A DNA stretch of 64,000 nt from Rhizobium sp. R711 (GTDB lineage Bacteria > Pseudomonadota > Alphaproteobacteria > Rhizobiales > Rhizobiaceae): contig NZ_LOKZ01000037.1 in assembly GCF_002211365.1 (NCBI RefSeq), positions 186,001 to 250,000 of the forward strand, written 5' to 3'. The notes beneath the pieces were generated by a model that did no database searches, was not told the DNA's origin, and saw only the letters and a program-made list of their open reading frames with translations. Each line of letters opens with the position of its first letter. Position 1 is the first letter of the stretch. This document shows positions 42,885 to 53,709 of the stretch, one piece after another. Both the position numbers and the translations under genes were made by a program.

Positions 42885-43763
42885 GTGCCAGATAGTTCCA
42901 CGATCTCAGCAGCTGCATCGGGTCAATTTTCGATCGGCAACATAACCATCAATCGTCTTGGCTTCGGTGCCATGCGTGTTACGGGCCCAGGTATCTGGGG
43001 ACCGCCTGCGGATAAGGCAGGAGCATTGGCCACCTTGCGCCGCCTGCCCGAGGTTGCCGTCAATTTCATAGATACAGCCGATTCCTACGGCCCCGACGTG
43101 TCCGAGGAACTCATCAGCGAAGCGCTGTATCCCTACAAGGGGCTGTTGATTGCGACCAAGGCAGGTCTGACCCGCGAAGGACCGGATATCTGGACGCCGA
43201 ACGGGCGGCCGGACTATCTACTCGAGCGAGCGAAGGGCAGCCTCAAGAAACTTCGCGTCGAGCGGATCGATCTGTGGCAGTTGCACCGCATAGACACCAA
43301 GGTTCCGCGCGACGAGCAATTCGGCGCGGTAAAGATGCTCTTGGACCAGGGCCTCATTGCCCATGCTGGCCTGAGCGAAGTTTCGGTTGAAGACATTAAG
43401 GCGGCTCGAAAGGTGTTTCCTGTCGCGACAGTTCAGAACCGCTACAACCTTGTCGATCGAGGCAGCGAGGATGTGCTTGATTACTGCGAGCGCGAGGGCA
43501 TCGGCTTCATTCCCTGGTACCCACTGGCGGCAGGCGAGTTGGCCCGCCCTGGTTCCATCCTCGACAGGCTGGCAAGGAAATATGAGGCTACGCCGAGTCA
43601 GATCGCGCTCGCTTGGGTGCTCAAGCGCAGCCCTGTGATGTTGCCAATTCCCGGAACCTCCAGGGTGAAGCATCTCGAGGAAAACGTAGCGGCGGCAAAC
43701 ATTACCCTCGAGGAAGAGGACTTTGCAGCGCTGGATACGGCGGCTCGCCAAGCTGCCTCCTAA
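42885..43763 (+). CDS. Aldo/keto reductase
   Basis: A 292-residue AKR of the YdhF/tas-like group. Motifs: LGFGAMRVTGPG, DTADSYGPDVSEELI with catalytic Tyr, the Lys in IATKAGL, and GLSEVS; WPxx-type C-terminal NADPH-binding is seen as IPGTSRVKHLEENV. It starts with GTG preceded by GGGAGAAGG. Substrate unknown. Not obviously linked to neighbours. Confidence 0.9.
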   Translation: MPDSSTISAAASGQFSIGNITINRLGFGAMRVTGPGIWGPPADKAGALATLRRLPEVAVNFIDTADSYGPDVSEELISEALYPYKGLLIATKAGLTREGPDIWTPNGRPDYLLERAKGSLKKLRVERIDLWQLHRIDTKVPRDEQFGAVKMLLDQGLIAHAGLSEVSVEDIKAARKVFPVATVQNRYNLVDRGSEDVLDYCEREGIGFIPWYPLAAGELARPGSILDRLARKYEATPSQIALAWVLKRSPVMLPIPGTSRVKHLEENVAAANITLEEEDFAALDTAARQAAS

Positions 43764-43995
43764 CGCCGGTGTAGGTACCACCGTCCATCAGGCGCCCAGC
43801 GCGAGATGATCGAAAGGATGTCGCTGCACGTCGGAGGGGCGGCGACCTTCGGCTGCGATGTTTCCTGTGAGTATCCTGCAGTTGCATTGCTGCTGACGTT
43901 TTTTTGTCATCAGGTCGTTTTGTCCAGATGGCACCGCTCTATTTCTAGTCACAAGATTGCGTCCCCACCATCATGCGACCGAGCGGAGACCGCCG

Positions 43996-45453
43996 TTGGC
44001 AACCGAAACAGAATTGAAGCTCGAACTGAGCGCCGATGCAGCCGAGACATTGTTGACGTCCAGCTTGCTGGGCGATCCCGTTTCTGTGGATTCCCTGACT
44101 TCCATTTACTTTGACACTCCCGACCAACAAGTGCGGCGCGGTGGTTATTCGCTGCGAGTTCGTCAGGTTGGCGAAGCGCATGTCCAAACCGTCAAGGCAA
44201 CCGGCTCGAACAACGCCATTTTTGCGCGCTCCGAATGGGAGGTCCCGGTAGCAGGCAACACGCCTGTGATTGATTACACGACGCCGCTGAGAGCTGAACT
44301 TGATATCGAGGGCAGCGATCTCGTCCGACAGTTCTCCACCTTCGTGAAACGGCATCGGTGGGATGTAGAGGAGGACGGAAGCAAGATTGAAGTTGCCCTG
44401 GACACGGGCTTGATTGCCGCCGGCGACCGCCAGATGCAGATAAGAGAACTGGAGCTGGAGCTGAAGGACGGCAAGCCAAGCGCGCTGTTCATCGTCGCCC
44501 GCAAGATAGAAGCCCTTGTCCCGATTCGCATTGGTGTCTCGGCAAAAGCCGAGCGAGGATACCGCCTGGTCGGCGAGCAAGCGTCGATGTACAAGGCCGA
44601 CCCCGTGCATCTTGATCGCGGTCTACGTGTCTCCGCTTCGTTCCAAGTCATCGCCGAAGCGTGTCTTCGGCATTTCCGACTGAACGAATCGATCCTCCTG
44701 GACAACGCGAATCCACTCGCACTCCACCAAGCTCGCGTGGCGCTAAGGCGACTGCGGTCTGCCTTCTCGCTCTACAAGGCAATGCTGGTCGATCCTGAAT
44801 CTGAGCGGCTCAAGGAGGAATTGAGGTGGTTGGCCGGCGTTCTCGGCGCAGCGCGGAACATCGATGTAATGGTCACAAGGGTCGGAAACGGCGAGATCAA
44901 AAGCCGTCTGCTTGAAGCGCGCGACAGCGCCTATGAAGAGGTGTTGAACGCGCTATACGGTTCGCGTGCCAAAGCCCTTATGCTCGACCTCAACGAATGG
45001 CTCCACTGCGGAGCGTATCTCACGCTGGCGGAAACCGCAGAGGTCCGCGACGGGCCGATCGTCGACTTCGCAATCGAGGCTCTCGACCGCCAACGCAAGA
45101 AGTTGAAAAAACGGGGCAGGTCTCTTGTCGAAGCTGACAACGAACACCGGCACGAGGCGCGCAAGGCCGCGAAGAAGCTCAGATACGCAAGCGAATTCTT
45201 GACCTCCTTGTTCAGCAGCAAACAGGCAGAGCGACGGTACGCGAAGTTCATCAAAACGATGGAACAATTGCAGGACGAACTCGGCCTTCTCAACGACATG
45301 GCAACCGCACCCACCGTCATTCACAATCTGGAGCTGGATTCGCATCCCGACGCCGAATCCTTGTTGGTTGCCGGCAACAGCGAGAAGCTTGTCAACGCTG
45401 CCCAATCGTCTCTGGATGAACTGATGGAGCGAAAAAGGTTCTGGCGGGGATGA
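43996..45453 (+). CDS. CYTH-CHAD domain protein (inorganic triphosphatase-like)
   Basis: A protein of about 485 residues. The CYTH domain (residues 1-200) opens with the diagnostic ETELKLEL and includes YFDTPDQQVRRGGYSLRVRQ. The CHAD domain (about 220-470), with many conserved His and basic helices (LHQARVALRRLRSAFSLYK and HEARKAAKKLRYASEFL), follows; CHAD domains bind polyphosphate. TTG 43996 is chosen because GGAG lies 7 bp upstream and it begins at the domain edge; the frame continues to 43957. Confidence 0.9.
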   Translation: MATETELKLELSADAAETLLTSSLLGDPVSVDSLTSIYFDTPDQQVRRGGYSLRVRQVGEAHVQTVKATGSNNAIFARSEWEVPVAGNTPVIDYTTPLRAELDIEGSDLVRQFSTFVKRHRWDVEEDGSKIEVALDTGLIAAGDRQMQIRELELELKDGKPSALFIVARKIEALVPIRIGVSAKAERGYRLVGEQASMYKADPVHLDRGLRVSASFQVIAEACLRHFRLNESILLDNANPLALHQARVALRRLRSAFSLYKAMLVDPESERLKEELRWLAGVLGAARNIDVMVTRVGNGEIKSRLLEARDSAYEEVLNALYGSRAKALMLDLNEWLHCGAYLTLAETAEVRDGPIVDFAIEALDRQRKKLKKRGRSLVEADNEHRHEARKAAKKLRYASEFLTSLFSSKQAERRYAKFIKTMEQLQDELGLLNDMATAPTVIHNLELDSHPDAESLLVAGNSEKLVNAAQSSLDELMERKRFWRG

Positions 45454-45537
45454 AGTAGACTGCCGAAGTCCTGTACCCCTCGAACCTGCCGGAGCGTCTC
45501 GGCGCACCACATTCCGAAACCCGCCGACAAAACCAGA

Positions 45538-45765
45538 GGCGACTACCTGCTGACAGACAAGGCCTTTCTGACAGGCTCGGCGATGATCGGCGGCGGCGGC
45601 GCCGATCTGGACTGGGATGTGCTCGCCGGTGTCGGCTACAAATTCAACAACACGGTCTCTGCCGTTGCCGGGTATCGCGCGCTCGGCGTCAACTACAGCA
45701 ACGACGGCTTCACCTACGACATGATCCAGCACGGCCCAATCATCGGGGCGGTCATCCACTTCTAG
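45538..45765 (+). pseudogene. 3' remnant of an outer-membrane porin-family gene
   Basis: Only the last part of a beta-barrel protein remains: DYLLTDKAFLTGSAMIGGGG, then LDWDVLAGVGYKFNNTVSAVAGYRALGVNYS and a C-terminal aromatic end ...IGAVIHF. This is typical of rhizobial outer membrane beta-barrel proteins, whose usual N-terminal signal peptide and first strands are missing. No start codon with a ribosome binding site is near. It is a truncated pseudogene. Confidence 0.65.
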
Positions 45766-45858
45766 TGGACATTCCTATTCCCAGCAGCCAGATCCGCTGG
45801 GGCGAGTTGTTGAGTGCGCCGATCCAAACGGCGACGCACTCAGCAAGCCTTTTTCCGG

Positions 45859-46563
45859 TTACACTGAACGGGTCAGGCCACCGTCGACGCGAATGTTCTG
45901 CCCCGTCATATAGGCTGCTCCCTTCGATGCGAGGAACGCAACGGTCGCGGCGATTTCCTCGCTCGTGCCGTAACGCTTCATCGGAACGCTATCGCGGCGC
46001 TCTTCTGTTGCCGGAAGACTGTCGATCCAGCCGGGAAGGATATTGTTCATGCGGATGTTCTCGGCCGCATAAGTCTCCGCGAATATCTTGGTGAACGACG
46101 CCAACCCAGCACGGAACACGGCCGACGTTGGGAACATCGGGCTCGGCTCGAACGCCCATGCCGTGGAAATATTGATGATGGCGCCGGCGTTCTGCTTCTG
46201 CATATGCGGTGTCACGAGGCGCGTCGGGCGAATGACATTCAGGAGGTAAACCTCCATACCCCGGTGCCAGTCTTCGTCCGATATGTCGAGGATCGGGGCA
46301 CGGGGCCCGTGGCCCGCGCTGTTCACAAGCACATCGATGCGTCCCCAGGTGGAGATTGCGAGATCAACGAGCTTGCGGAGATCGTCATTTGATTGGTTGG
46401 AGCCGGTTACACCGACACCCCCCAGTGTTCTTGCGAGTTCCTCGCCCTTGCCCGACGATGAAAGGATTGCCACCTTGAACCCGTCGGCCGCAAGACGCTT
46501 CGCGGCAGCAGCGCCCATTCCGCTGCCGCCGGCCGTGATCACCGCTACCTTTTCTACTGACAT
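45859..46563 (-). CDS. SDR-family protein with altered active site
   Basis: A 234-residue SDR. The cofactor loop appears as ITAGGSGMG, with NSAGHG and INISTAWAF. The expected YxxxK is replaced by SAVFR (F, R positions), followed by RMNNILPGWIDSL and VDGGLTRS. The active-site change suggests a diverged function. Start at MSVEKVAVI (46563). Divergent from the LysR gene at 46693, which may control it. Confidence 0.8.
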   Translation of the reverse strand: MSVEKVAVITAGGSGMGAAAAKRLAADGFKVAILSSSGKGEELARTLGGVGVTGSNQSNDDLRKLVDLAISTWGRIDVLVNSAGHGPRAPILDISDEDWHRGMEVYLLNVIRPTRLVTPHMQKQNAGAIINISTAWAFEPSPMFPTSAVFRAGLASFTKIFAETYAAENIRMNNILPGWIDSLPATEERRDSVPMKRYGTSEEIAATVAFLASKGAAYMTGQNIRVDGGLTRSV

Positions 46564-46624
46564 CGCGCTCTCCTGTCTTAAAGAGGACCCGCACACCATT
46601 GCGGTCTACAGTTGCCTGTGAAGT

Positions 46625-46634
46625 GTGATATCAC
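46625..46634. promoter_or_regulatory. Perfect 10-bp palindrome between divergent SDR and LysR genes
   Basis: GTGATATCAC, a perfect palindrome, with a nearby CACTG-N10-CAGTG (46632-46651). It lies 59-68 bp before the LysR start, as LTTR sites do. Assignment to the LysR protein is inferred. Confidence 0.35.
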
Positions 46635-46692
46635 TGGCACGACATCAGTGCGAACCAGTTCCGTTCCCGGCAAGCAGTAGAAAATCTATCGA

Positions 46693-47601
46693 ATGGCAGA
46701 AGGCATCAGGCGTCTTCCCTCCCTCAACGGCCTTCGCGTGTTCGAGGTGGTTACACGGCATTTGAACTTCCGCCTGGCAGCGGAGGAAATCGGGGTGACC
46801 CAAGGAGCAGTAGCCCAGCAGATACGAGGCTTGGAAGCAGAGCTAGGCTTGAAGCTGTTTGACAGGCTTCCACGAACGCTCTCGTTGACTGAGGCGGGCC
46901 AAAGCTACGTGACGAATATCCGCCGCGCATTTGAACTGATCTCGGAGGCAACCGAAACGCTGAAGCCGGAGCCGCTTCACCTGACGATCAGCGTTACGCC
47001 GACATTCGCCTCGAAGTGGCTGATCCCGCGCCTGCCGGACTTCACAGTAACTCATCCCAACATCGATCTGCGCATTCTGGCGAGTGATCGTATTGCCAAT
47101 TTCCAGACCGACGCAGTCGATCTCGCGGTTCGCCATGGCCGACCGCCCTTCGGACCGAACTTGAACGCTGAGCTCTTGTTCAATCACATCATCATTGCCG
47201 TCGGCAGTCCCCTGCTGGTGGAGAAGCTCGGCGGCCCTTCTCAGGGCGACAACCTCGCACACTATCCGCTCCTTCACGACGGCCACGACCTTTGGCCGCA
47301 GTTTCTCGAGTTGGCGTTTCCGCACACCCCACTGGCAGGCGCCAAGAACATCCGGTTCAATCAGACGTCGCTGGCGATAGAGGCCGCGATTGCCGGTCAG
47401 GGCCTTGCTCTGACAAGCACCTTCTTCGTGGAGGACGACTTGGCGGCGGGGCGCCTTCTCCGCGTACTGCCGACGGAACTCACCGTTGGCACCGACTTTT
47501 ACGTCGTCTCGCCACGTAAGCCGCGCCATCCCGCATCTGTGGCTGCGGTAAGGAATTGGCTTGCCCGTCAGACATGTGGTAACCGTTCGGATTGCGTTTA
47601 A
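46693..47601 (+). CDS. LysR-family regulator (GcvA-like)
   Basis: A 302-residue LTTR. The DNA-binding part (LPSLNGLRVFEVVTRHLNFRLAAEEIGVTQGAVAQQIRGLEAE) matches the GcvA/AmpR branch, followed by the effector domain with ISVTPTFASKWLIPRLPDF. Divergent SDR gene is the likely target, with the palindrome between them. The start has no strong ribosome binding site. Confidence 0.9.
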   Translation: MAEGIRRLPSLNGLRVFEVVTRHLNFRLAAEEIGVTQGAVAQQIRGLEAELGLKLFDRLPRTLSLTEAGQSYVTNIRRAFELISEATETLKPEPLHLTISVTPTFASKWLIPRLPDFTVTHPNIDLRILASDRIANFQTDAVDLAVRHGRPPFGPNLNAELLFNHIIIAVGSPLLVEKLGGPSQGDNLAHYPLLHDGHDLWPQFLELAFPHTPLAGAKNIRFNQTSLAIEAAIAGQGLALTSTFFVEDDLAAGRLLRVLPTELTVGTDFYVVSPRKPRHPASVAAVRNWLARQTCGNRSDCV

Positions 47602-47835
47602 GCCAAGGTCGGCGGCCATAGAAACCCTTTCCCGAAGGCCCCGATGAGACATGCACCAGCATCAACATCGAGCGCGGCCGGTGTCGGGAAAAGGTCAGAT
47701 TGCGGTGGAACGCGCCAGCAAAAACGGCAGATTCCACGGAACAGACTGGCACTGTTCCCATTTCTATAGTAGCTCCTAAGCTTGCTGCCAGAAATGCACG
47801 CTACGATGCGGGAGAACTATCATCGGAAAGTCTAG

Positions 47836-48195
47836 ATGACGCGGAAAAACATAGGCTCATTGCAATTGGCCGTTCTGGCTTTGCTGCTGGCAGGATGCAC
47901 CAAGGTGGAGCCTTTGGAAACCGCCGCCGTCAGTCAGTCGATCCCGACGCCCGCGAAGACGGATCAGGCGGTTATCGCAGATACAGTTAGCCGCGGCCCT
48001 GTCGGAGTGAAGCCCCTTGCCTGGGCCAACCCTTCGACCGGAAGTGCGGGCGTGATCGAAGAAATCGGCGTTGATCCCGAAAGTTCATGCCGCGCCTTTG
48101 TCACCACCCAGCGGACGCTCGAGGGAGAAACTCGCTTCAAGGGCCTTGCTTGCCCGTCCGGTGACTCCGACTGGAAGCTCGGACCCGCGCAGTAA
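47836..48195 (+). CDS. Lipoprotein of the RT0821/Lpp0805 surface antigen-like type
   Basis: A 119-residue lipoprotein; signal MTRKNIGSLQLAVLALLLAGC ends at a good lipobox. The mature half has the WANPSTGSAGVIEEIG and CRAFVTTQRTLEGETRFKGLAC pattern I associate with alphaproteobacterial surface-antigen-like lipoproteins (RT0821/Lpp0805 type). GGAAAG precedes ATG. Function unknown. Confidence 0.7.
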   Translation: MTRKNIGSLQLAVLALLLAGCTKVEPLETAAVSQSIPTPAKTDQAVIADTVSRGPVGVKPLAWANPSTGSAGVIEEIGVDPESSCRAFVTTQRTLEGETRFKGLACPSGDSDWKLGPAQ

Positions 48196-48481
48196 CTGAG
48201 ATCGCCGCATCCTCATCTGGGACCAAGCCAAGGGACATCGCACGCTGGCCGAACAGCCCTGATCTTTCTCCCGGGTAACTCGCACGAGCACGGCCTCGCT
48301 CTCATTGCCGGCGTTCAAAGGAGCGCGCCGGTGTCTCATCCCAGACCACCTAGAGGATGCTGTCCCTGCGGGTAGAGGCTCGGCGCTACTGGGGTTTGAT
48401 CTGAGATCCCAAGCTGCTCGCAGCGAGGCTTGGTGATGCCTTGTGTGGTTGTACGGTCAATCGCCTTGTTGCAGCCGCTCG
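48196..48481. other. Intergenic region without a supported gene
   Basis: About 285 bp between the lipoprotein and the DUF3175-like remnant. I see no ORF, motif or hairpin with support. Confidence 0.4.
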
Positions 48482-48705
48482 ACCAAGCAGCCGAGCGCCA
48501 AGAAAATTGCTGACCGCTAAAGCAGTCGGCCGAACGACGCCGGCGTCGGAAGTCGAGTCCGTTCCAATCAGCCATGTCGATGCTGAATTTCTATATCAAC
48601 GATGCAGGACAGCACCTTTCCAAGGCGCAACGCAAAAAGCTGGATAAGGTCAAGAACCAACTTTGCAGGGATTTCGGGCGAAGCCCAAAGGATGAGAAGC
48701 AATAA
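48482..48705 (+). pseudogene. Frameshifted DUF3175-like remnant
   Basis: Two frames together read like the C-terminal half of a DUF3175 protein: KQPSAKKIADR in one frame (ending at a TAA near 48518), then LKQSAERRRRRKSSPFQSAM plus a tail with SMLNFYINDAG and KAQRKKLDKV in the other, ending at TAA 48703-48705. One missing base around 48516 would join them into one reading frame. The 43-codon piece from ATG 48574 could still be translated. Identification is by memory of the family's FYIN and SAE motifs. Confidence 0.5.
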
Positions 48706-48806
48706 GCTTCGGCGTCGATTGGGACCCGGACCACAGCCAAGCACGGCGACGACCGAGAAGAAGGCGTGGACGCCGCTCACCGCCGCGTCCACCAATTTCT
48801 TAACGA

Positions 48807-50987
<2,181 letters not shown>

Positions 50988-51445
50988 AACGTTCTCCTTG
51001 ATTGCTTTGAATTTTCTGCCGTCCAAAGGGGGATCTGCCAAACCACGAGGCTCGGTTACATCGCCTGGAAACGGTTTTCGGCACTCACGCCGAGGGTACC
51101 GGTCGACACATCCTCCCTTCGCTCCTTCATATCGGAAGCAGATCATAATTCTAAGTTGGATTTACTGATCGTTGCGATAATTAAAAGCTATGAGTTTTGG
51201 CGAACAACGTCTGCTTCGAAACTCTACCCTCGGGCTCGCCGAGGCAGCAGATGCACCATCATCCGCACGGTGTCCATAACAGACTGCTATCGTTAGGCTC
51301 ATAGGGTGCTGCGGTAACGGTGCTGTCCACACGCCCGACCGCGTCACCGCCGGACGCAAAGTGGCGGATGCGCTCTCGCATGCCAAAAAGCTAGCGCGGG
51401 CCCGTGGCTGCACCACGGGCTTTGGATCAAAGGCCAGCGCCTGTT
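50988..51445. other. Intergenic region upstream of katG
   Basis: 458 bp that include the katG leader/promoter, with an AT-rich segment at about 51140-51195 in which the promoter is likely to lie, and the hairpin at 51400-51420. Open frames here lack support. Confidence 0.5.
51400..51420. terminator. GC-rich hairpin (terminator-like) after the polysaccharide cluster
   Basis: GCCCGTGG (51400-51407), loop CTGCA, CCACGGGC (51413-51420), followed by TTT on the plus strand only. It lies 25 bp past the stop of the minus-strand acyltransferase gene, where a terminator is expected, but lacks a U-run for that direction. Confidence 0.4.
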
Positions 51446-51943
51446 CTACGTTTGGATTCGGGCGGGGCAGCCCCAGACTTTACTGCCAGCCGGAACATCG
51501 TGATTAACAAACGACATCGCTCCAACCACCACACCATCTCCAATCGTCACGCCACGAGAAATGACACTGTTGGGACCTATGTAGACGCCGCTGCCAATCC
51601 TAGTTGGAGAATATTCGATCGGCGCTTTTCCGAGCGTTAAGCTTCTTTGCACGGTGTCATGAGAATAAATCTGAACACCAGTGGAGATTGAGCAGTGGTC
51701 ACCGATCGAAAGCCCGCCAGTCCCATCCAATACCGTTCCAGGTCCAATCCAAGTGTGGGAACCGACACGGACCTCTCCCATAACGAGCGCACTGTCGTAA
51801 CAGGATGTACCCTCACCAAATCCGTATTCACGCGCATTTTCCCAACGATCTGTTATCAAATCGCCGAAGGACACGCGCCGCTGGAATTGCGCGAGCTTCT
51901 TGAGTTGCAGCGTTTTCTGAAGTGCTCGCAATGCTTCAATCAT
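51446..51943 (-). CDS. Left-handed beta-helix acyltransferase
   Basis: A 165-residue hexapeptide-repeat acyltransferase. Repeats such as VGSHTWIGPGTVLDGTGGLSIGDHCSISTGVQIYSHD and VYIGPNSVISRGVTIGDGVVVGAMSFVNHDVPA form the left-handed beta-helix; the His in YSHDT is in the usual catalytic position. It probably O- or N-acylates a cell-surface sugar. Last gene of the polysaccharide cluster, 113 bp after the glycosyltransferase. Confidence 0.85.
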   Translation of the reverse strand: MIEALRALQKTLQLKKLAQFQRRVSFGDLITDRWENAREYGFGEGTSCYDSALVMGEVRVGSHTWIGPGTVLDGTGGLSIGDHCSISTGVQIYSHDTVQRSLTLGKAPIEYSPTRIGSGVYIGPNSVISRGVTIGDGVVVGAMSFVNHDVPAGSKVWGCPARIQT

Positions 51944-52056
51944 GAGTGACTTGCTCTATCCACTTTGACCGTTGCGATAAACCCGCCACAATGGACGGCC
52001 AAAGAAGCGGTGTAGCCTCGCTTGCGTGAAATTCCACCACCTATCGCTGCCGAAAA

Positions 52057-53709
52057 CTAGACCGTGGCGGCTTCGGTATTCGTCGGTCCCACCGATCTCA
52101 CACGCATGGCAAGAAGGCCTTCAATATCGAGTGCGCGTTCGTGACGATTGTTTGCGCGCAACAACCTCGCCATCAAATCAAGCCAACTGTCTAAGTCCTC
52201 ATTTCCAATCCAAGCGATCGAGAGGCAGTCCCCAGGCAACGGCCCGTCAAGCGAGGCGTCGTCGGATAGATCCGCAAGTTCGTTTGCTTCGATCAGCCAT
52301 TTAGTTCGCCTGATAGAAACGTGAGGGACGGTCTTGGCCTGTTCAAGCAGGAAAACTCTCAAATCCTTGTCGCCAATAATATCACTCAGGAGGAGAAGCC
52401 AAGCAATCTCGACCGGATCAATCTGCGCTAAGGCCGGCGAAGACGAGCCCTGGAGATTGCTGCGGCGGCTAAGTAGAATGGCTGCTTCTCCTGCATTGCC
52501 CTCGAGCAGCGAGATAATGCCGAGCAGAATCCATGGCTCGGCGATATGGCCAATCCAAGTACTCAGCTCTTTCAGGGTCTGCGCGACTTCTTTGAGATCT
52601 CCTCCCTCCAGAATTGCCGATCTGGCCGAACGAAGCACTGCGGACATCGGGCTGTCGGGAATGGCCATGTTCACGAAAACTGCGGAATGTGACTGCATTG
52701 GAACGATCTCAAATTTGCCGAACCAATTGATTTGTCTGACAACCTCGCCTGAACGGACGGCGCGGCGGCACTCGTACCAATCTGCAATATAAGTCCACGC
52801 CTGACGCGTGTAACGGCTGTGAACGAGTTCATAGCCCTTTCTGCGGATGTCGGAATAGAGATCGAGGTCTTTGCTGACCTCGTTGATCTTTTGGTAGAGC
52901 TCCTTTCCGCTGCCCATGATGCAGTTTTGCATGTCGGCAAAACCGTATTCTCTCAGACGATCGGAGTCAGGAGCAAGAAGAACCGTACCGGAAGCCGGTA
53001 TCTCGAGGTGCTTGCGAACGACATAGTCCAGCCGTGTCGTATCGGCGGCCGAAAAGTAGCTTTGAGAAATTAGCTGGGCGTATTTAGCGTCACGAATTTC
53101 AAATGGCCTGCGGTCGTGTAAACTATAGCCCGGATGAGTATAAATTAGCGTTGGAAAGAGGTGTTGAACCTCGTGGGTCAGCTTTGCCCGCCAAGGGTAG
53201 AAACTCGGGAATAGATGCCCACTCATGATGTTGACTGGGATGATCTTTTCCAAGTTGTAGTCATGGAATATCTCGGGATCGATAAATTTTGGAATGACGA
53301 AACAGGTAAATTGTGACAGCTCCGGCATATGCTGCAGGTGTTCCAGCCCGAAGCAGAAGATTGTGTCAATGCCGTATTCAGTGACGGCGCTCAGCGTGAG
53401 TGGCCGCATCGGGTCGTGTGGGTCGCAATTGAAGTAAAGCGCCCGCGGTATCTCTGGGTAGGTATCAATGTTTGTGATGTTAAGCCGTAATGGTCTGCCG
53501 GAATGTACTGCCGAAAATATGACGAAATCGGGCTGCAGTTCATCACAGACGGCTTTGAAATCGAAGTCGCGATCGACAACGCTGACCTCGCAGTGGTGAG
53601 CAAGCGCGTAAATCCACTCGTCGACCACATTTGTGAGAACTGGAGCTGCGGTCGCATTGAGCTGCGGCAACACGCATAGAACGCGCCTGCGCTGTGTTGC
53701 CACCGTCAT
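52057..53709 (-). CDS. Glycosyltransferase-like protein with long helical C-terminus
   Basis: A protein of about 550 residues. The N-terminal half resembles CgeB/GT1-type glycosyltransferases: LCVLPQLNATAAPVLTNVV, ALYFNCDPHDP, IDTIFCFGLEHL and a UDP-binding-like HLEIPASGTVLLAPDSDRLREYGF segment. Residues after about 340 form helical repeats with no family I know. Start ATG 53709 overlaps the aminotransferase stop by ATGA, whereas the in-frame upstream Met at 53736 would lie inside it. Likely to build or extend a surface glycan or glycosylate a protein. Confidence 0.75.
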   Translation of the reverse strand: MTVATQRRRVLCVLPQLNATAAPVLTNVVDEWIYALAHHCEVSVVDRDFDFKAVCDELQPDFVIFSAVHSGRPLRLNITNIDTYPEIPRALYFNCDPHDPMRPLTLSAVTEYGIDTIFCFGLEHLQHMPELSQFTCFVIPKFIDPEIFHDYNLEKIIPVNIMSGHLFPSFYPWRAKLTHEVQHLFPTLIYTHPGYSLHDRRPFEIRDAKYAQLISQSYFSAADTTRLDYVVRKHLEIPASGTVLLAPDSDRLREYGFADMQNCIMGSGKELYQKINEVSKDLDLYSDIRRKGYELVHSRYTRQAWTYIADWYECRRAVRSGEVVRQINWFGKFEIVPMQSHSAVFVNMAIPDSPMSAVLRSARSAILEGGDLKEVAQTLKELSTWIGHIAEPWILLGIISLLEGNAGEAAILLSRRSNLQGSSSPALAQIDPVEIAWLLLLSDIIGDKDLRVFLLEQAKTVPHVSIRRTKWLIEANELADLSDDASLDGPLPGDCLSIAWIGNEDLDSWLDLMARLLRANNRHERALDIEGLLAMRVRSVGPTNTEAATV

